DNA of 34,236 nucleotides from Anaerolineales bacterium (GCA_027023425.1 JALVVL010000021.1:1-34236), one strand, 5' to 3'. Counted from the first letter of the stretch, positions 15,073 to 22,879 are shown. Translations and numbers: made by a program. Notes: generated by a model from the sequence alone, not told the origin.

Positions 15073-15864
15073 ATGATCCAACGCGAAAACTGGCGCTTGC
15101 TAATGCACCCGCCCGCCGCGGGGGCGTGGAACATGGCAGTTGACGAGGCGATTTTGGAAGCGGTGGGGCGCGGTGAAGCGCCGCCCACGCTGCGGCTTTA
15201 CGCTTGGTCGCCGCCGTGCCTTTCGCTTGGGCGCAACCAGCCCGCCGCGCTGGTGGATGAGGAGCGCCTGCGCGCCAAAGGCTGGCATTGGGTGCGCCGC
15301 CCGAGCGGAGGAGGTGCGATTTTGCACACCGATGAACTCACCTACGCGGTGACAGCCCCTGCCGACCATCCGTTGATGCGCGGCGGTGTGCTCGCAAGTT
15401 ATCGGCGCATTGCCGCGGTGCTGGTGGAGGCGCTGCGGGCGTTGGGCGTGCCCGCCGAGGTGGCGGGGAGCGCCGCGGAGCACGCCCCCGCGCCGGACGT
15501 GTGCTTTACCCGCCCGTCGGATTACGAAATCCATGTCGGCGGGCGCAAAATTTTAGGGAGCGCGCAGGCGCGGCGCGGCGGCGCGGTGCTCCAGCATGGC
15601 AGTTTGCCGCTGTGGGGCGACTTGGGGCGCATTGCCGAAGCATTGCGCTTTGAGGATGAAGCGGCTCGGCGCGCCGAAGCCGCGTCGGTGCGGCAAAAAG
15701 CCATCACGGTCGCCGAGGCGCTTGGCAGGGAGGTGGAATGGGCAGAGGTAGCGCGCGCGTTTCGTATAGCCTTTGCTGGGTCACTCGGCACGACCTTTCA
15801 GTGGGGGGTATTGACGCCTTCTGAGCGAGAGGCGGCGGTTTCACTTTTAGCGGCGCGGCGCTAA
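15073..15864 (+). CDS. Lipoate-protein ligase A / octanoyltransferase (LipM-like) family
   Basis: 263 residues of the biotin/lipoyl ligase-like fold. RRPSGGGAILH (75-85) is the lipoate/octanoate-binding loop. VGGRKILGSAQ carries the conserved Lys159. Cys144 in PDVCFTRPSDYEI sits where LipM octanoyltransferases have their catalytic cysteine, which favours octanoyl transfer from acyl carrier protein to lipoyl domains over ATP-dependent lipoate ligation; without alignment this stays a preference. The protein would supply lipoyl groups to 2-oxoacid dehydrogenases or GcvH. An in-frame TGA precedes ATG 15073, so translation starts there or later; the only upstream Shine-Dalgarno-like bases (GGTGGAT) come from the repeat. 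Confidence 0.85.
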   Translation: MIQRENWRLLMHPPAAGAWNMAVDEAILEAVGRGEAPPTLRLYAWSPPCLSLGRNQPAALVDEERLRAKGWHWVRRPSGGGAILHTDELTYAVTAPADHPLMRGGVLASYRRIAAVLVEALRALGVPAEVAGSAAEHAPAPDVCFTRPSDYEIHVGGRKILGSAQARRGGAVLQHGSLPLWGDLGRIAEALRFEDEAARRAEAASVRQKAITVAEALGREVEWAEVARAFRIAFAGSLGTTFQWGVLTPSEREAAVSLLAARR

Positions 15865-15962
15865 GGCATTGCCGAGGCAGCCGCGAGAGAAAGCGAGAGA
15901 ATGACTTTGCCTCGCTTGGCCCAACGCGGCTCACATGAGCGAAGCAGAGCACTTCTCAGCAA

Positions 15963-15971
15963 TGCTATAAT
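15963..15971 (+). promoter_or_regulatory. Extended -10 promoter upstream of the mntA-like gene
   Basis: TGC-TATAAT, a perfect extended -10, in the 330-base gap after the ligase gene. No good -35 box. The RNA would run through the palindromic repeat at 16029-16121 before reaching the nucleotidyltransferase gene at 16193. Confidence 0.45.
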
Positions 15972-16028
15972 GAAAACAGAATTTGATTTACAGTACTTAC
16001 GCAGTTGCTTGTAGCAGTGCCCGTTTTC

Positions 16029-16121
16029 ATGTCATGGCGAGCCGCCGTAGGCGGCGAAGCCATCCCCCAGACGGTTGGGGATGGCCGCGCCGGCGGCCTA
16101 CGACCGCCTCGCGGCGACATG
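16029..16121. repeat. Palindromic REP/MITE-like repeat, copy 3
   Basis: Terminal arms CATGTCATGGCGAG ... CTCGCGGCGACATG with internal pairings such as CGCCGTAGGCGGCG and CATCCCC...GGGGATG. It is related to 10583-10676 and 10761-10853 and forms a long hairpin in the mntA leader region. Confidence 0.75.
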
Positions 16122-16192
16122 AAGAAGGGGAACTGTGTAACTCTTGTTATTTGCGTGTGCTTCAACACCTTCAAGAAAGCCACGATTGAACT

Positions 16193-16486
16193 ATGATGAA
16201 CATTCATGAAATTTTGGCCAAGTTAGAATCTCTGAAGCCGGAGTTGAAACAGCGCTACAAAGTGCGCGAAATAGGTCTCTTCGGTTCATGGGTGTGCGGC
16301 GAGCAACACGAGAAAAGTGATATAGATATTTTGGTTGACTTTGAAGAGGGCGCCGACCTCTTTGACTGGATGGGACTGACGCTTTATCTGGAACAAATCT
16401 TCGGCTGTTCCGTGGATGTTGTCCCGCGCAGAGCACTTCGTCCAGAATTGCGGGATTCCGTGTTGGAGCAGGTGGTGAAGTTGTGA
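16193..16486 (+). CDS. mntA: MNT-domain nucleotidyltransferase, antitoxin of a HEPN/MNT pair
   Basis: 97 residues. Minimal nucleotidyltransferase with GS-x10-DxD: Gly31-Ser32 ... Asp43-x-Asp45 (LFGSWVCGEQHEKSDIDILV) and a third acidic residue Asp75 in SVDVV, so the catalytic set is complete. In the MntA/HepT (type VII) systems this protein transfers AMP from ATP to a tyrosine of the HEPN toxin and so inactivates it. It overlaps the toxin gene by 4 bases (GTGA), indicating coupled translation. Two adjacent ATG codons (16193, 16196) are possible starts, with only a weak ribosome binding site. GC is clearly lower than in flanking genes, suggesting acquisition by transfer. Confidence 0.88.
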   Translation: MMNIHEILAKLESLKPELKQRYKVREIGLFGSWVCGEQHEKSDIDILVDFEEGADLFDWMGLTLYLEQIFGCSVDVVPRRALRPELRDSVLEQVVKL

Positions 16487-16755
16487 GAGACTACCGTATC
16501 TACCTGCAGGACATCGCAGCGGCGATGGCAAGCATTGAAAAATTCATTGAAGGGATGAATTTTGAAGCATTTCAAGCCGATGATAAAACAGCAAGTGCCG
16601 TGATGAGGAAGTTAGAAATTATAGGAGAAGCCACAAAGCAAGTGCCCCAAGAGGTGCGAGATAAGTATCCTCAGGTGCCTTGGCGCGAAATGGCAGGTAT
16701 GAGAGATAAATTGATCCACTTTTACTTTGGCGTGGACTATTCTTTGGTATGGTAA
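16483..16755 (+). CDS. hepT: HEPN-domain (HepT/DUF86) toxin, apparently truncated by a stop codon
   Basis: 90 residues from GTG 16483. The HEPN motif RX4HXY is intact: Arg74-DKLI-His79-F-Tyr81, where Arg/His form the RNase site and Tyr is the target of AMPylation in characterised HepT. Family members are usually about 110-120 residues. After TGG (Trp90) the frame meets TAA at 16753-16755, then continues open for 22 codons (AITERVPVIKREIQQILQQE...) to a second TAA at 16822-16824. That continuation looks like the normal last helix of HepT, giving 113 residues in all. The gene therefore seems interrupted by a nonsense mutation, or is read through. Without the last helix the dimer or the fold may be impaired. 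A sequencing error is another possibility. Confidence 0.8.
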   Translation: MRDYRIYLQDIAAAMASIEKFIEGMNFEAFQADDKTASAVMRKLEIIGEATKQVPQEVRDKYPQVPWREMAGMRDKLIHFYFGVDYSLVW

Positions 16756-16824
16756 GCGATAACAGAGCGAGTTCCAGTAATCAAACGGGAAATCCAGCAG
16801 ATACTTCAACAAGAAATGCACTAA
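16756..16824 (+). other. Open remnant of the HepT C-terminal helix
   Basis: In-frame continuation beyond the TAA that ends the hepT frame, coding 22 residues of helical, charged sequence before the next stop. It has no start signal of its own and is best explained as the severed tail of hepT. Confidence 0.6.
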
Positions 16825-16863
16825 CCAAACGTGCACAGAATTGCAACGCAAAGGAGGTGCGTT

Positions 16864-17865
16864 ATGCGTGCATGGCGGCTTTACCACCACGATTTGATAG
16901 AAAATGAGCCCATGCGACTTGAAGACGTGCCCACCCCCGAGCCCGGGCCCGGCCAAGTGCGGCTCAAAATTCGCGTTTGCGGCGTGTGCCACACCGATTT
17001 GCACACCGTGGAAGGCGACATCCACCCGCCGCGCCTGCCCATCACCGTTGGGCATCAGGTGGTTGGCATTGTGGATAAACTCGGCGAGGGGGTTACCAAT
17101 CTCAAACTCGGCGACCGCGTCGGCGTGCCTTGGTTCTACGATGCGTGCGGCAAATGCGAATACTGCAAGCGCGGCGAAGAAAACCTTTGCCCCAACGCCC
17201 GCTTCACCGGCTTCCATGTTGACGGCGGCTATGCAGAATACATGCTCGCCGAGGCGCGCTATGCCTTGCCTATCCCCGAAAACATGGACGACCTACACGC
17301 CGCGCCCCTGCTCTGCGCGGGCATCATCGGCTACCGCGCCCTTAAAAAATCCGACCTTCGCCCCGGCGAGCGGTTGGGGTTGTTTGGCTTTGGAGCGAGC
17401 GCGCACATCGCCATCCAAGTTGCCCGCTATTGGGGCTGTGAGGTGTATGTGTTCACCCGCTCGCCCAACCACCAAGAGCACGCAAAGGAACTCGGCGCGG
17501 CGTGGGTTGGCCGCCCCGACGAAAAAGCCCCCAAGCCGCTTGACCGCGCCGTCATTTTCGCCCCCGCGGGCGAGGTGGTGCACCGCGCGCTGGAAAACAT
17601 CCGCCGCGGCGGCACGGTTGCCATCAACGCCATCCACATGAGCCCCATCCCCGAAATGCCCTATTCGCTGATTTATTGGGAAAAAACGCTCCGCAGCGTC
17701 GCCAACGCTACCTACCAAGACGGTGTGGAGTTCCTGAAACTCGCCGCCGAAATCCCCGTGCAGACTACGGTGACCGAATACCCGCTGGAAGACGCCCAAA
17801 AGGCACTCCAAGACCTCAAAGCCAGCCGCATCAACGGCGAAGCCGTGCTCAGAATCTCGGAATAA
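16864..17865 (+). CDS. Zinc-dependent alcohol dehydrogenase (MDR family)
   Basis: 333 residues. Medium-chain dehydrogenase with the N-terminal GroES-like catalytic domain and a Rossmann domain (GLFGFGASAH near residue 178). The catalytic zinc site is Cys42 in CGVCHTD and His64 in GHQ (Gln instead of the usual Glu of GHE, as in some MDR subgroups). Structural-zinc cysteines are 95, 98, 101 and 109. It would oxidise alcohols or reduce aldehydes with NAD(P). ATG 16864 is preceded by AAAGGAGG; an upstream in-frame ATG at 16831 lacks one. It ends 41 bases from the convergent DUF234-type ATPase gene. Substrate cannot be read from the sequence. Confidence 0.9.
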   Translation: MRAWRLYHHDLIENEPMRLEDVPTPEPGPGQVRLKIRVCGVCHTDLHTVEGDIHPPRLPITVGHQVVGIVDKLGEGVTNLKLGDRVGVPWFYDACGKCEYCKRGEENLCPNARFTGFHVDGGYAEYMLAEARYALPIPENMDDLHAAPLLCAGIIGYRALKKSDLRPGERLGLFGFGASAHIAIQVARYWGCEVYVFTRSPNHQEHAKELGAAWVGRPDEKAPKPLDRAVIFAPAGEVVHRALENIRRGGTVAINAIHMSPIPEMPYSLIYWEKTLRSVANATYQDGVEFLKLAAEIPVQTTVTEYPLEDAQKALQDLKASRINGEAVLRISE

Positions 17866-17906
17866 ACAACCACAGGTTGCACGGCTTTTCACCGATTGGT
17901 CGGTGG

Positions 17907-19427
17907 TCAGAACGGGATGGCTTCGCTCGGTTGCAACGGCTCGTTGTGCCAGCGCCAGAGTTGGTCGTCTACGGTTTTCAAATCCACAAGGGTAACACCA
18001 GCCGCCTTCCAGCGCTCGCCGGAGGGCGGCTTTGCGCGCATTTCCTCCGTTTCTCGCTCCAGCCCGCGGGTCCAGCCGCCGCGGGCGAAAACCACAAAGT
18101 GCACCCGCCAGTTCTTTTCGCTCGGCAGGATTGCTTTGGTGCGCGCCACCAATTTCCGCAGTACATCGGCTTTTACCGGCTCGGGCGACCATTTGCATTC
18201 GCCTAAAATCAGCGTGCGCTCGCGCCGGTTTATGCCCACCACATCCACCTGAGCGGCGCGCGTCCACGCCGCACCGACTTGGCTTGCTTGAAACGGCAAT
18301 GCTCCCCGCGAACCTGCGTGCAAAGTCCACAGCCGAGCGATTTCCTCCCAAGTGTATGAGCCGATGAAGGCGAGCAGGTGATGCCGCAATTCCTCAAGCA
18401 AGGGCTGGTGCACGCCGGCGGCAATTTGGCTGCGGTAGGGGCTGATGAAGCGGAAGTAAAATCGGAGGAACGGGTCGGTGAGGTGATAACGGCCTTGGCG
18501 GCTGTTTGGAGGGGATGTGACCGAGCGGCGGCGTTCTACGTAGCCGGTCTCGCGCAAAATTTCCAGATAGCGGCTCACATGCCCGGCGGGTAGGTCGGAG
18601 GCGCGGCGAATGTCGGCAGGGGTGTGCGCCCCGCGGGCAATTGCGCTCAGGATGGCGTAGTAGTTGCCGGTCTCGCGGATGTAATCTTGCAGTAAAAAGC
18701 GCGGCTCATCGCTAAGCGAAAGCGCCGCGTGGGTGATGAAGGTTGTGAGGTTGTCGTTGAAGTCCTTTTCGGGATTCCAATAAGCCCAATAAGCGGGCAC
18801 GCCGCCGACCACGGCATACAGCGCTACTCGGGCTTCGGGCGAATAGTTGGGGAAGGCTTCGCGCGTGGCAGGGTAGGGAAGGGGGCGCAGGCGGAGGGCG
18901 GCGGTAGCGCGCCCGTAGAGCGGCGCTTGTGGGGAAAGCACATCGCGCACCATCATGCCGAGATGCGAGCCGGAAATTACCAGCATGATGTTGGAGCGGC
19001 TGAGGCGCTGATCCCACGCGTGCTGGAGGGCCCCTGCGGCTTGAGGCCCGTGCTCCAGCAGGTAGGTGAATTCGTCAATCACAAGGGCAACGCGCCTGCC
19101 GCGCTGCGCGGCAAGGTCGGCCAAGGCTTCAAACGCCGCGCGCCATGAGGGATAGTACACGCTGGCTTCGGTGCTGTTTGGGTGGAAAAAGCGGTAGACG
19201 GCCTGCGAAAATGCCCGCCGTTGGTCGCTTTCGCTGGATGGTTCGGCGGCCCAGTAGAGCACGTCTTCGGGGTGTTTTTGCATCCATTCCCATAGCAAGC
19301 GGGTTTTGCCCACGCGCCGCCGCCCGTAAAGCACTAAAAAGGCGGCCTGTGGGCTTTGCCAAAGGTCTTCCAAGAGCGCCATTTCGCGCTTGCGTCCGAC
19401 AAATGGCGGTGATGGCTGCGCTGGCAT
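17907..19427 (-). CDS. ATPase_2 / DUF234 family ATPase with nuclease-like C-terminus
   Basis: 506 residues. An STAND/AAA-like ATPase of the archaeal-type ATPase family begins with FVGRKREMALLEDL. Walker A is GRRRVGKT (35-42) and Walker B is VALVIDE (Asp118, Glu119). A winged-helix segment follows around 265-320 (ADIRRASDLPAGHVSRYLEILRETGYVERR). The DUF234-type C-terminus contains VDVVGI ... GECKW, the D ... ExK pattern of PD-(D/E)XK nuclease folds. ATG 19427 is used because GGAGG lies 5 bases upstream; GTG 19433 falls in that site. It is not clearly part of a neighbouring operon. Family members are common in archaea and thermophiles; their function is unknown, with a defence or DNA-repair role sometimes guessed. 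Confidence 0.87.
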   Translation of the reverse strand: MPAQPSPPFVGRKREMALLEDLWQSPQAAFLVLYGRRRVGKTRLLWEWMQKHPEDVLYWAAEPSSESDQRRAFSQAVYRFFHPNSTEASVYYPSWRAAFEALADLAAQRGRRVALVIDEFTYLLEHGPQAAGALQHAWDQRLSRSNIMLVISGSHLGMMVRDVLSPQAPLYGRATAALRLRPLPYPATREAFPNYSPEARVALYAVVGGVPAYWAYWNPEKDFNDNLTTFITHAALSLSDEPRFLLQDYIRETGNYYAILSAIARGAHTPADIRRASDLPAGHVSRYLEILRETGYVERRRSVTSPPNSRQGRYHLTDPFLRFYFRFISPYRSQIAAGVHQPLLEELRHHLLAFIGSYTWEEIARLWTLHAGSRGALPFQASQVGAAWTRAAQVDVVGINRRERTLILGECKWSPEPVKADVLRKLVARTKAILPSEKNWRVHFVVFARGGWTRGLERETEEMRAKPPSGERWKAAGVTLVDLKTVDDQLWRWHNEPLQPSEAIPF

Positions 19428-19523
19428 GTGCACCTCCGGGGTTTCGGATGATAATCGTGGTTATCATAACCCAGATTAGCAAAATGTTCAAGAGGGGCTG
19501 TGGGATTTGGTTTGCCTGTTTGC

Positions 19524-20102
19524 TCAGCCGGAAGGGCTTTTCACTGTCAGAGGGATGCCCGCCACCATGAGCAGGACTTCATCGGCCTCGGCGGCGAGGA
19601 GTTGGTTGGCGCGCCCGAGCAGGTCGCGGTAGAGCCTGCCCAGCGGTGTGGCCGGTACCAGTCCACAGCCAACCTCATTAGAGACCACAATCCACGCCAG
19701 AGGCAAGCGGCGGTAGGCGCGCACCAATGTCTCAATTTCGGCTTCCACAGCGCGGCGGGCGGCTTCCTGCGCGGCGAGAGCGGCGGGGTCGGCGTTTTGC
19801 ACCGCGGCCAGCAGCACGTTGCCCACCAACAGGGTGAGGTCGTCCAGCAGGAGCAAGTCCGCTTGGGGCGGGTGGGCTTCCAGCGCCGCGCCCACGCGGC
19901 GTGTCAGTTCGCGTGTTTCCCAATGCGGGGGGCGCTCGGCGCGGTGGCGGGCAATTCGCTCAGCCATTTCCTCATCCCCGGCCTCTGCCGTGGCGACGAA
20001 CACCACTTGCCGCGCCCGCTGGCGCGCCAAAGCCAGCGCGTGCGACGATTTTCCGCTCCGCGCTCCGCCTAAGATCAAGGTCAGGGTTTTGAGGTTGGTC
20101 AT
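19524..20102 (-). CDS. cobU: Adenosylcobinamide kinase / adenosylcobinamide-phosphate guanylyltransferase
   Basis: 192 residues. Walker A is GGARSGKS (12-19); IVVSNEVGCGLVPATPLGR (138-156) is the diagnostic CobU segment. The enzyme phosphorylates adenosylcobinamide and attaches GMP to give AdoCbi-GDP, the substrate of CobS. It is the last gene of the leftward cobalamin operon. The start ATG 20102 lies directly beyond a repeat block whose last word, CAATCGGTGGAT, supplies the only Shine-Dalgarno-like bases. The frame stays open far upstream through repeat DNA, but residues before MTNLK match only repeat words. About 650 bases of repeats separate it from cobS. Confidence 0.92.
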   Translation of the reverse strand: MTNLKTLTLILGGARSGKSSHALALARQRARQVVFVATAEAGDEEMAERIARHRAERPPHWETRELTRRVGAALEAHPPQADLLLLDDLTLLVGNVLLAAVQNADPAALAAQEAARRAVEAEIETLVRAYRRLPLAWIVVSNEVGCGLVPATPLGRLYRDLLGRANQLLAAEADEVLLMVAGIPLTVKSPSG

Positions 20103-20108
20103 GATTTT

Positions 20109-20402
20109 GTCATCCACCGATTGAGGGAGGAGACCACAGAAAACACAGAAATTTGCAGAAAACACAGAAAAAATCTGCGCTAATCTGTGGTTTTTATCCA
20201 CCGATTGCCACAGATTTACACCGATTGAGGAATAAAACCACAGAAGACACAGAAATTTGCAGAGAACACAGAAAAAACTTCTCTTGGCGTCCTTTGTGCC
20301 CTTGGCGTTCTTGGCGTCCTTATCTACCGATTGCCACAGATTTACACCGATTGAAGAAAGGAACACAGAGAACACAGAAATTTGCAGAGAACACAGAAAA
20401 AT
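20109..20402. repeat. Modular intergenic repeat block between cobS and cobU
   Basis: Words ACCACAGAAAACACAGAAATTTGC, CCACCGATTGCCACAGATTTACACCGATTG and TTGGCGTCCTTTGTG, three units in series. Together with 20463-20600 and 20638-20750 it splits the cobalamin operon. Confidence 0.85.
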
Positions 20403-20462
20403 TTTGCAATTATCTACGCAAGTTCGGGTGCGATATGCTGTTTTGGGGACCGCTCTTCTCAA

Positions 20463-20600
20463 AAAGTCGCCGTAGGGCGACTTCGCAAGCAGTGGGTGCA
20501 GTTTCAACTGCCGCCGCTTGTGCCCTGCGACTAAAGTCACGGGCTACAAGTTGCGAAGTCCACCTGCGTGGACTTCTGCTCACGTCGCGGTGAAGAGTTT
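20463..20600. repeat. Nested-hairpin repeat, full-length copy
   Basis: Four hairpins in series: AAGTCGCC/GGGCGACTT, GCAGTT-TC-AACTGC, CTTGTGCCC...GGGCTACAAG around GACT-AA-AGTC, and GAAGTCCAC-CTGC-GTGGACTTC. A short copy lies at 10690-10757 and a diverged copy at 29173-29287. No coding sense. Confidence 0.75.
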
Positions 20601-20637
20601 GCCTTCGCTTACAGAGTGGGTAGGCGGTTACAAAATT

Positions 20638-20750
20638 TTTCTTGGCCTCCTTGGCGTTAATTTCTCTGCGTCTCTGTTTCCTCTGCGCCTCTGCGTTAAC
20701 CTTGGCGTCCTTGGCGTTGCTATCGCAGATTACGCAGAAAAAATCTGCTT
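20638..20750. repeat. Modular intergenic repeat block after cobS
   Basis: CTTGGCCTCCTTGGCG, CTCTGCGTCTCTG and CGCAGATTACGCAGAAAAAATCTGC words, ending at the cobS stop codon on the other strand. Confidence 0.75.
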
Positions 20751-21494
20751 TCACTGTAACGCCGCTATGATCACAACCACCACCTCTGTGATTTCGGCTA
20801 ATGCGCCGTAGACGTCGCCCGTCAGGCCGGGGATGCGGCGGGAGGCCCAGCGTGCCGCGAGCCATCCGCTCAGCGCGCCGACGGCCGCCGCGCCCCAAAG
20901 CCGCCCTTCCGGCAAAAGAGCCATGACGGCGAAAACGGCGAAAGTGGCGGCCAGCAGGGTGCGTTTTGTGGTCTGTTCGTGCCACATCCCGCCGAGGCCG
21001 CGTGGGCGGGCGTAGGGGAAAAGCGCCATCGCCGCGGTGAGCATCCATCGCCCGGTGGCCGCGGCCAGCACTACCGCGCCACCCGAAACGCTTTCCAGCG
21101 CCGCGTATTTGGTCAACAGCACCAGCATCGCCGCGAGCGCGCCAAACGCCCCCACGCGCTCATCGCGCATAATTTCCAGCCGGCGCTCCGGCGTTTGGCC
21201 GCCGAGCAGGCCGTCGGCGGCGTCCATTAGCCCGTCCAAATGCAACCCGCCGGTGAGGGCAACCCACGCCACAAGGGCTAAGGCCGCGGCCAGCGCGGGC
21301 GGCGCGCCTAACGCACGCGCAGCGGCGCGCGTTCCGACCACTCCCAGTCCCACCAGTGCTCCGACTAATGGGAAAAGGGCCGCCGCGCACCCTAAATCTT
21401 CCGCCGCGGCGGCTTCCCATTTCCCCCACGGGATGACGGTGAGGAAGCGCATTGCCGCTCCCCAGCCGTGGTTGAGCCTTCGGAGCCAGTTCAT
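20751..21494 (-). CDS. cobS: Adenosylcobinamide-GDP ribazoletransferase (cobalamin synthase)
   Basis: 247 residues, an integral membrane protein with several hydrophobic segments. GGLHLDGLMDAADGL (82-96) holds the acidic metal-binding pair Asp91/Asp94 typical of CobS, followed by ERRLEIMRDERVGAFG. It joins AdoCbi-GDP with alpha-ribazole made by CobT's product pathway to form adenosylcobalamin. ATG 21494 gives a normal family length but has no ribosome binding site. The frame is open without a stop back to a GTG (21806) that overlaps the cobT stop as GTGA, which would add 104 repeat-encoded residues. I prefer 21494 because those residues resemble only repeat translations. Confidence 0.9.
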   Translation of the reverse strand: MNWLRRLNHGWGAAMRFLTVIPWGKWEAAAAEDLGCAAALFPLVGALVGLGVVGTRAAARALGAPPALAAALALVAWVALTGGLHLDGLMDAADGLLGGQTPERRLEIMRDERVGAFGALAAMLVLLTKYAALESVSGGAVVLAAATGRWMLTAAMALFPYARPRGLGGMWHEQTTKRTLLAATFAVFAVMALLPEGRLWGAAAVGALSGWLAARWASRRIPGLTGDVYGALAEITEVVVVIIAALQ

Positions 21495-21520
21495 GGGAGT
21501 AACACAACGCAGAGGGTAAA

Positions 21521-21796
21521 AACCACAGATTACACAGATTAGCACAGATTTTTTCTGTGTTTTCTGTAAATTTCTGTGTCCTCTGTGGTTTTTCTTCAAT
21601 CGGTGGATAGGGACGCCAAGGACGCCAAGGGCACAAAGGACGCCAAGAAAAAATTTCTGTGTTCTCTGTAACTTTCTGTGTCCTCTGTGGTTTTTCTTCA
21701 ATTGGTGAAAATCTGTGTCAATCGGTGGATGAAAACCACAGATTAGCACAGATTTTTCTGTGTTCTCTGCAAATTTCTGTGTTTTCTGTGGTTTTG
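21521..21796. repeat. Modular intergenic repeat block between cobT and cobS
   Basis: CACAGATTACACAGATTAGCACAGATT, TTTCTGTGTCCTCTGTGG, TTCAATCGGTGGAT and GACGCCAAGGGCACAAAGG words; two near-identical half-units. It occupies almost the entire gap between cobT and cobS. Confidence 0.85.
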
Positions 21797-21802
21797 CTTC
21801 GC

Positions 21803-22858
21803 TCACTCTTTTTCCGACACCCCGGCCTCGGCGAAGGTTGCCATTTCGGCGTGGAGGCGCGCGGCGGCCTCAACGATAGGCAGCGCCAGCGCCGCGCCGC
21901 TCCCTTCTCCCAGCCGCAAGTTCAGCCGCAACAGCGGCTCCAGCCCAAGGAAGGCTAACATTTGCCCGTGGCCTTGCTCTTCGGAAAGGTGGGCGGCAAT
22001 CAAATAGTTGCGGATTTCGGGGGCGAGCGTCGCGGCAAGCATCGCGGCGGCGGTGGCGATGAAACCATCAAGCAGGATGGGCACGCGGCGTTGAGCCGCG
22101 GCCAGCATCGCTCCCGCCATGCCGCCAATTTCGTAGCCGCCTACCTGCTCCAGCACGCCAATGGGGTCGGCGGGGGAGACGGAGGCGCGCGCCAAGGCGC
22201 GCTTCACCGCATCCACCTTGCGGGTGAGGCCGGCATCGTCCACGCCGGTGCCGCGCCCCACAATTTCCTCCGGCGGGAAACCGCCCAGCGCGCAGGCCAC
22301 CGCTGCCGCGGCGGTCGTGTTGCCGATGCCCATTTCGCCCAGCACAAGGATGTCCAGCCCCTTTTCGGCCTCCTCGGCGGCCACATCTGCGCCCACTTCC
22401 AGCGCCGCCCACGCCTGCTCGCGGGTCATCGCTGGCTCGCGGGCGATGTTGCCCGTGCCGTAGGCGATTTTGCGCGCCAGCAGTCCCTCGGCGGCGGGCA
22501 GGTCGGCTGCAACGCCGATGTCCACCACTTTCAGGCGGCTGCCGGTGAAACGGGAAAGCACGCTGATGGCCGCCCCGCCGCGCACAAAGTTGAGCACCAT
22601 TTGCGCCGTGACCTCGGCGGGGTAGGCGCTCACGCCTTCCGCCGTCACGCCGTGGTCGGCGGCAAAAACAAGGATGCTTTTGTGCTCTATGCTCGGCGCC
22701 ACTTTGCCTGTGATGGCGGCCAGTTGGATGGCAAGGTCTTCCAGTCGGCCGAGGCTGCCGGCGGGTTTGGTCAGTTGTGTTTGACGGGCGCGCGCCGCTT
22801 CCGCCGCGGCCTCGTCCAGCGGAGGAATGGCGAATTTGCTTCCGTTGGGGTTGGTCAT
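21803..22858 (-). CDS. cobT: Nicotinate-nucleotide--dimethylbenzimidazole phosphoribosyltransferase
   Basis: 351 residues, full family length. N-terminal KPAGSLGRLEDLA, FAADHGVTAEGVSAYP (65-80), LGEMGIGNTTAAAAV (173-187) and the C-terminal LGEGSGAALA with the putative catalytic Glu318 are all family signatures. It makes alpha-ribazole phosphate from a lower-ligand base and nicotinate mononucleotide, the arm that CobS attaches. ATG 22858 has GGAG about 9 bases upstream. It starts 21 bases after the btuD-like stop, so co-transcription with the importer is likely. The lower-ligand base used cannot be told. Confidence 0.95.
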   Translation of the reverse strand: MTNPNGSKFAIPPLDEAAAEAARARQTQLTKPAGSLGRLEDLAIQLAAITGKVAPSIEHKSILVFAADHGVTAEGVSAYPAEVTAQMVLNFVRGGAAISVLSRFTGSRLKVVDIGVAADLPAAEGLLARKIAYGTGNIAREPAMTREQAWAALEVGADVAAEEAEKGLDILVLGEMGIGNTTAAAAVACALGGFPPEEIVGRGTGVDDAGLTRKVDAVKRALARASVSPADPIGVLEQVGGYEIGGMAGAMLAAAQRRVPILLDGFIATAAAMLAATLAPEIRNYLIAAHLSEEQGHGQMLAFLGLEPLLRLNLRLGEGSGAALALPIVEAAARLHAEMATFAEAGVSEKE

Positions 22859-22879
22859 GGGGATGCTCCAGAAGAGGTG

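Noticed and set aside
10131-16192. Insertion sequence or integrase remnants beside the palindromic repeats
   Set aside because: No transposase or recombinase motifs were found on either strand; the elements look non-autonomous.
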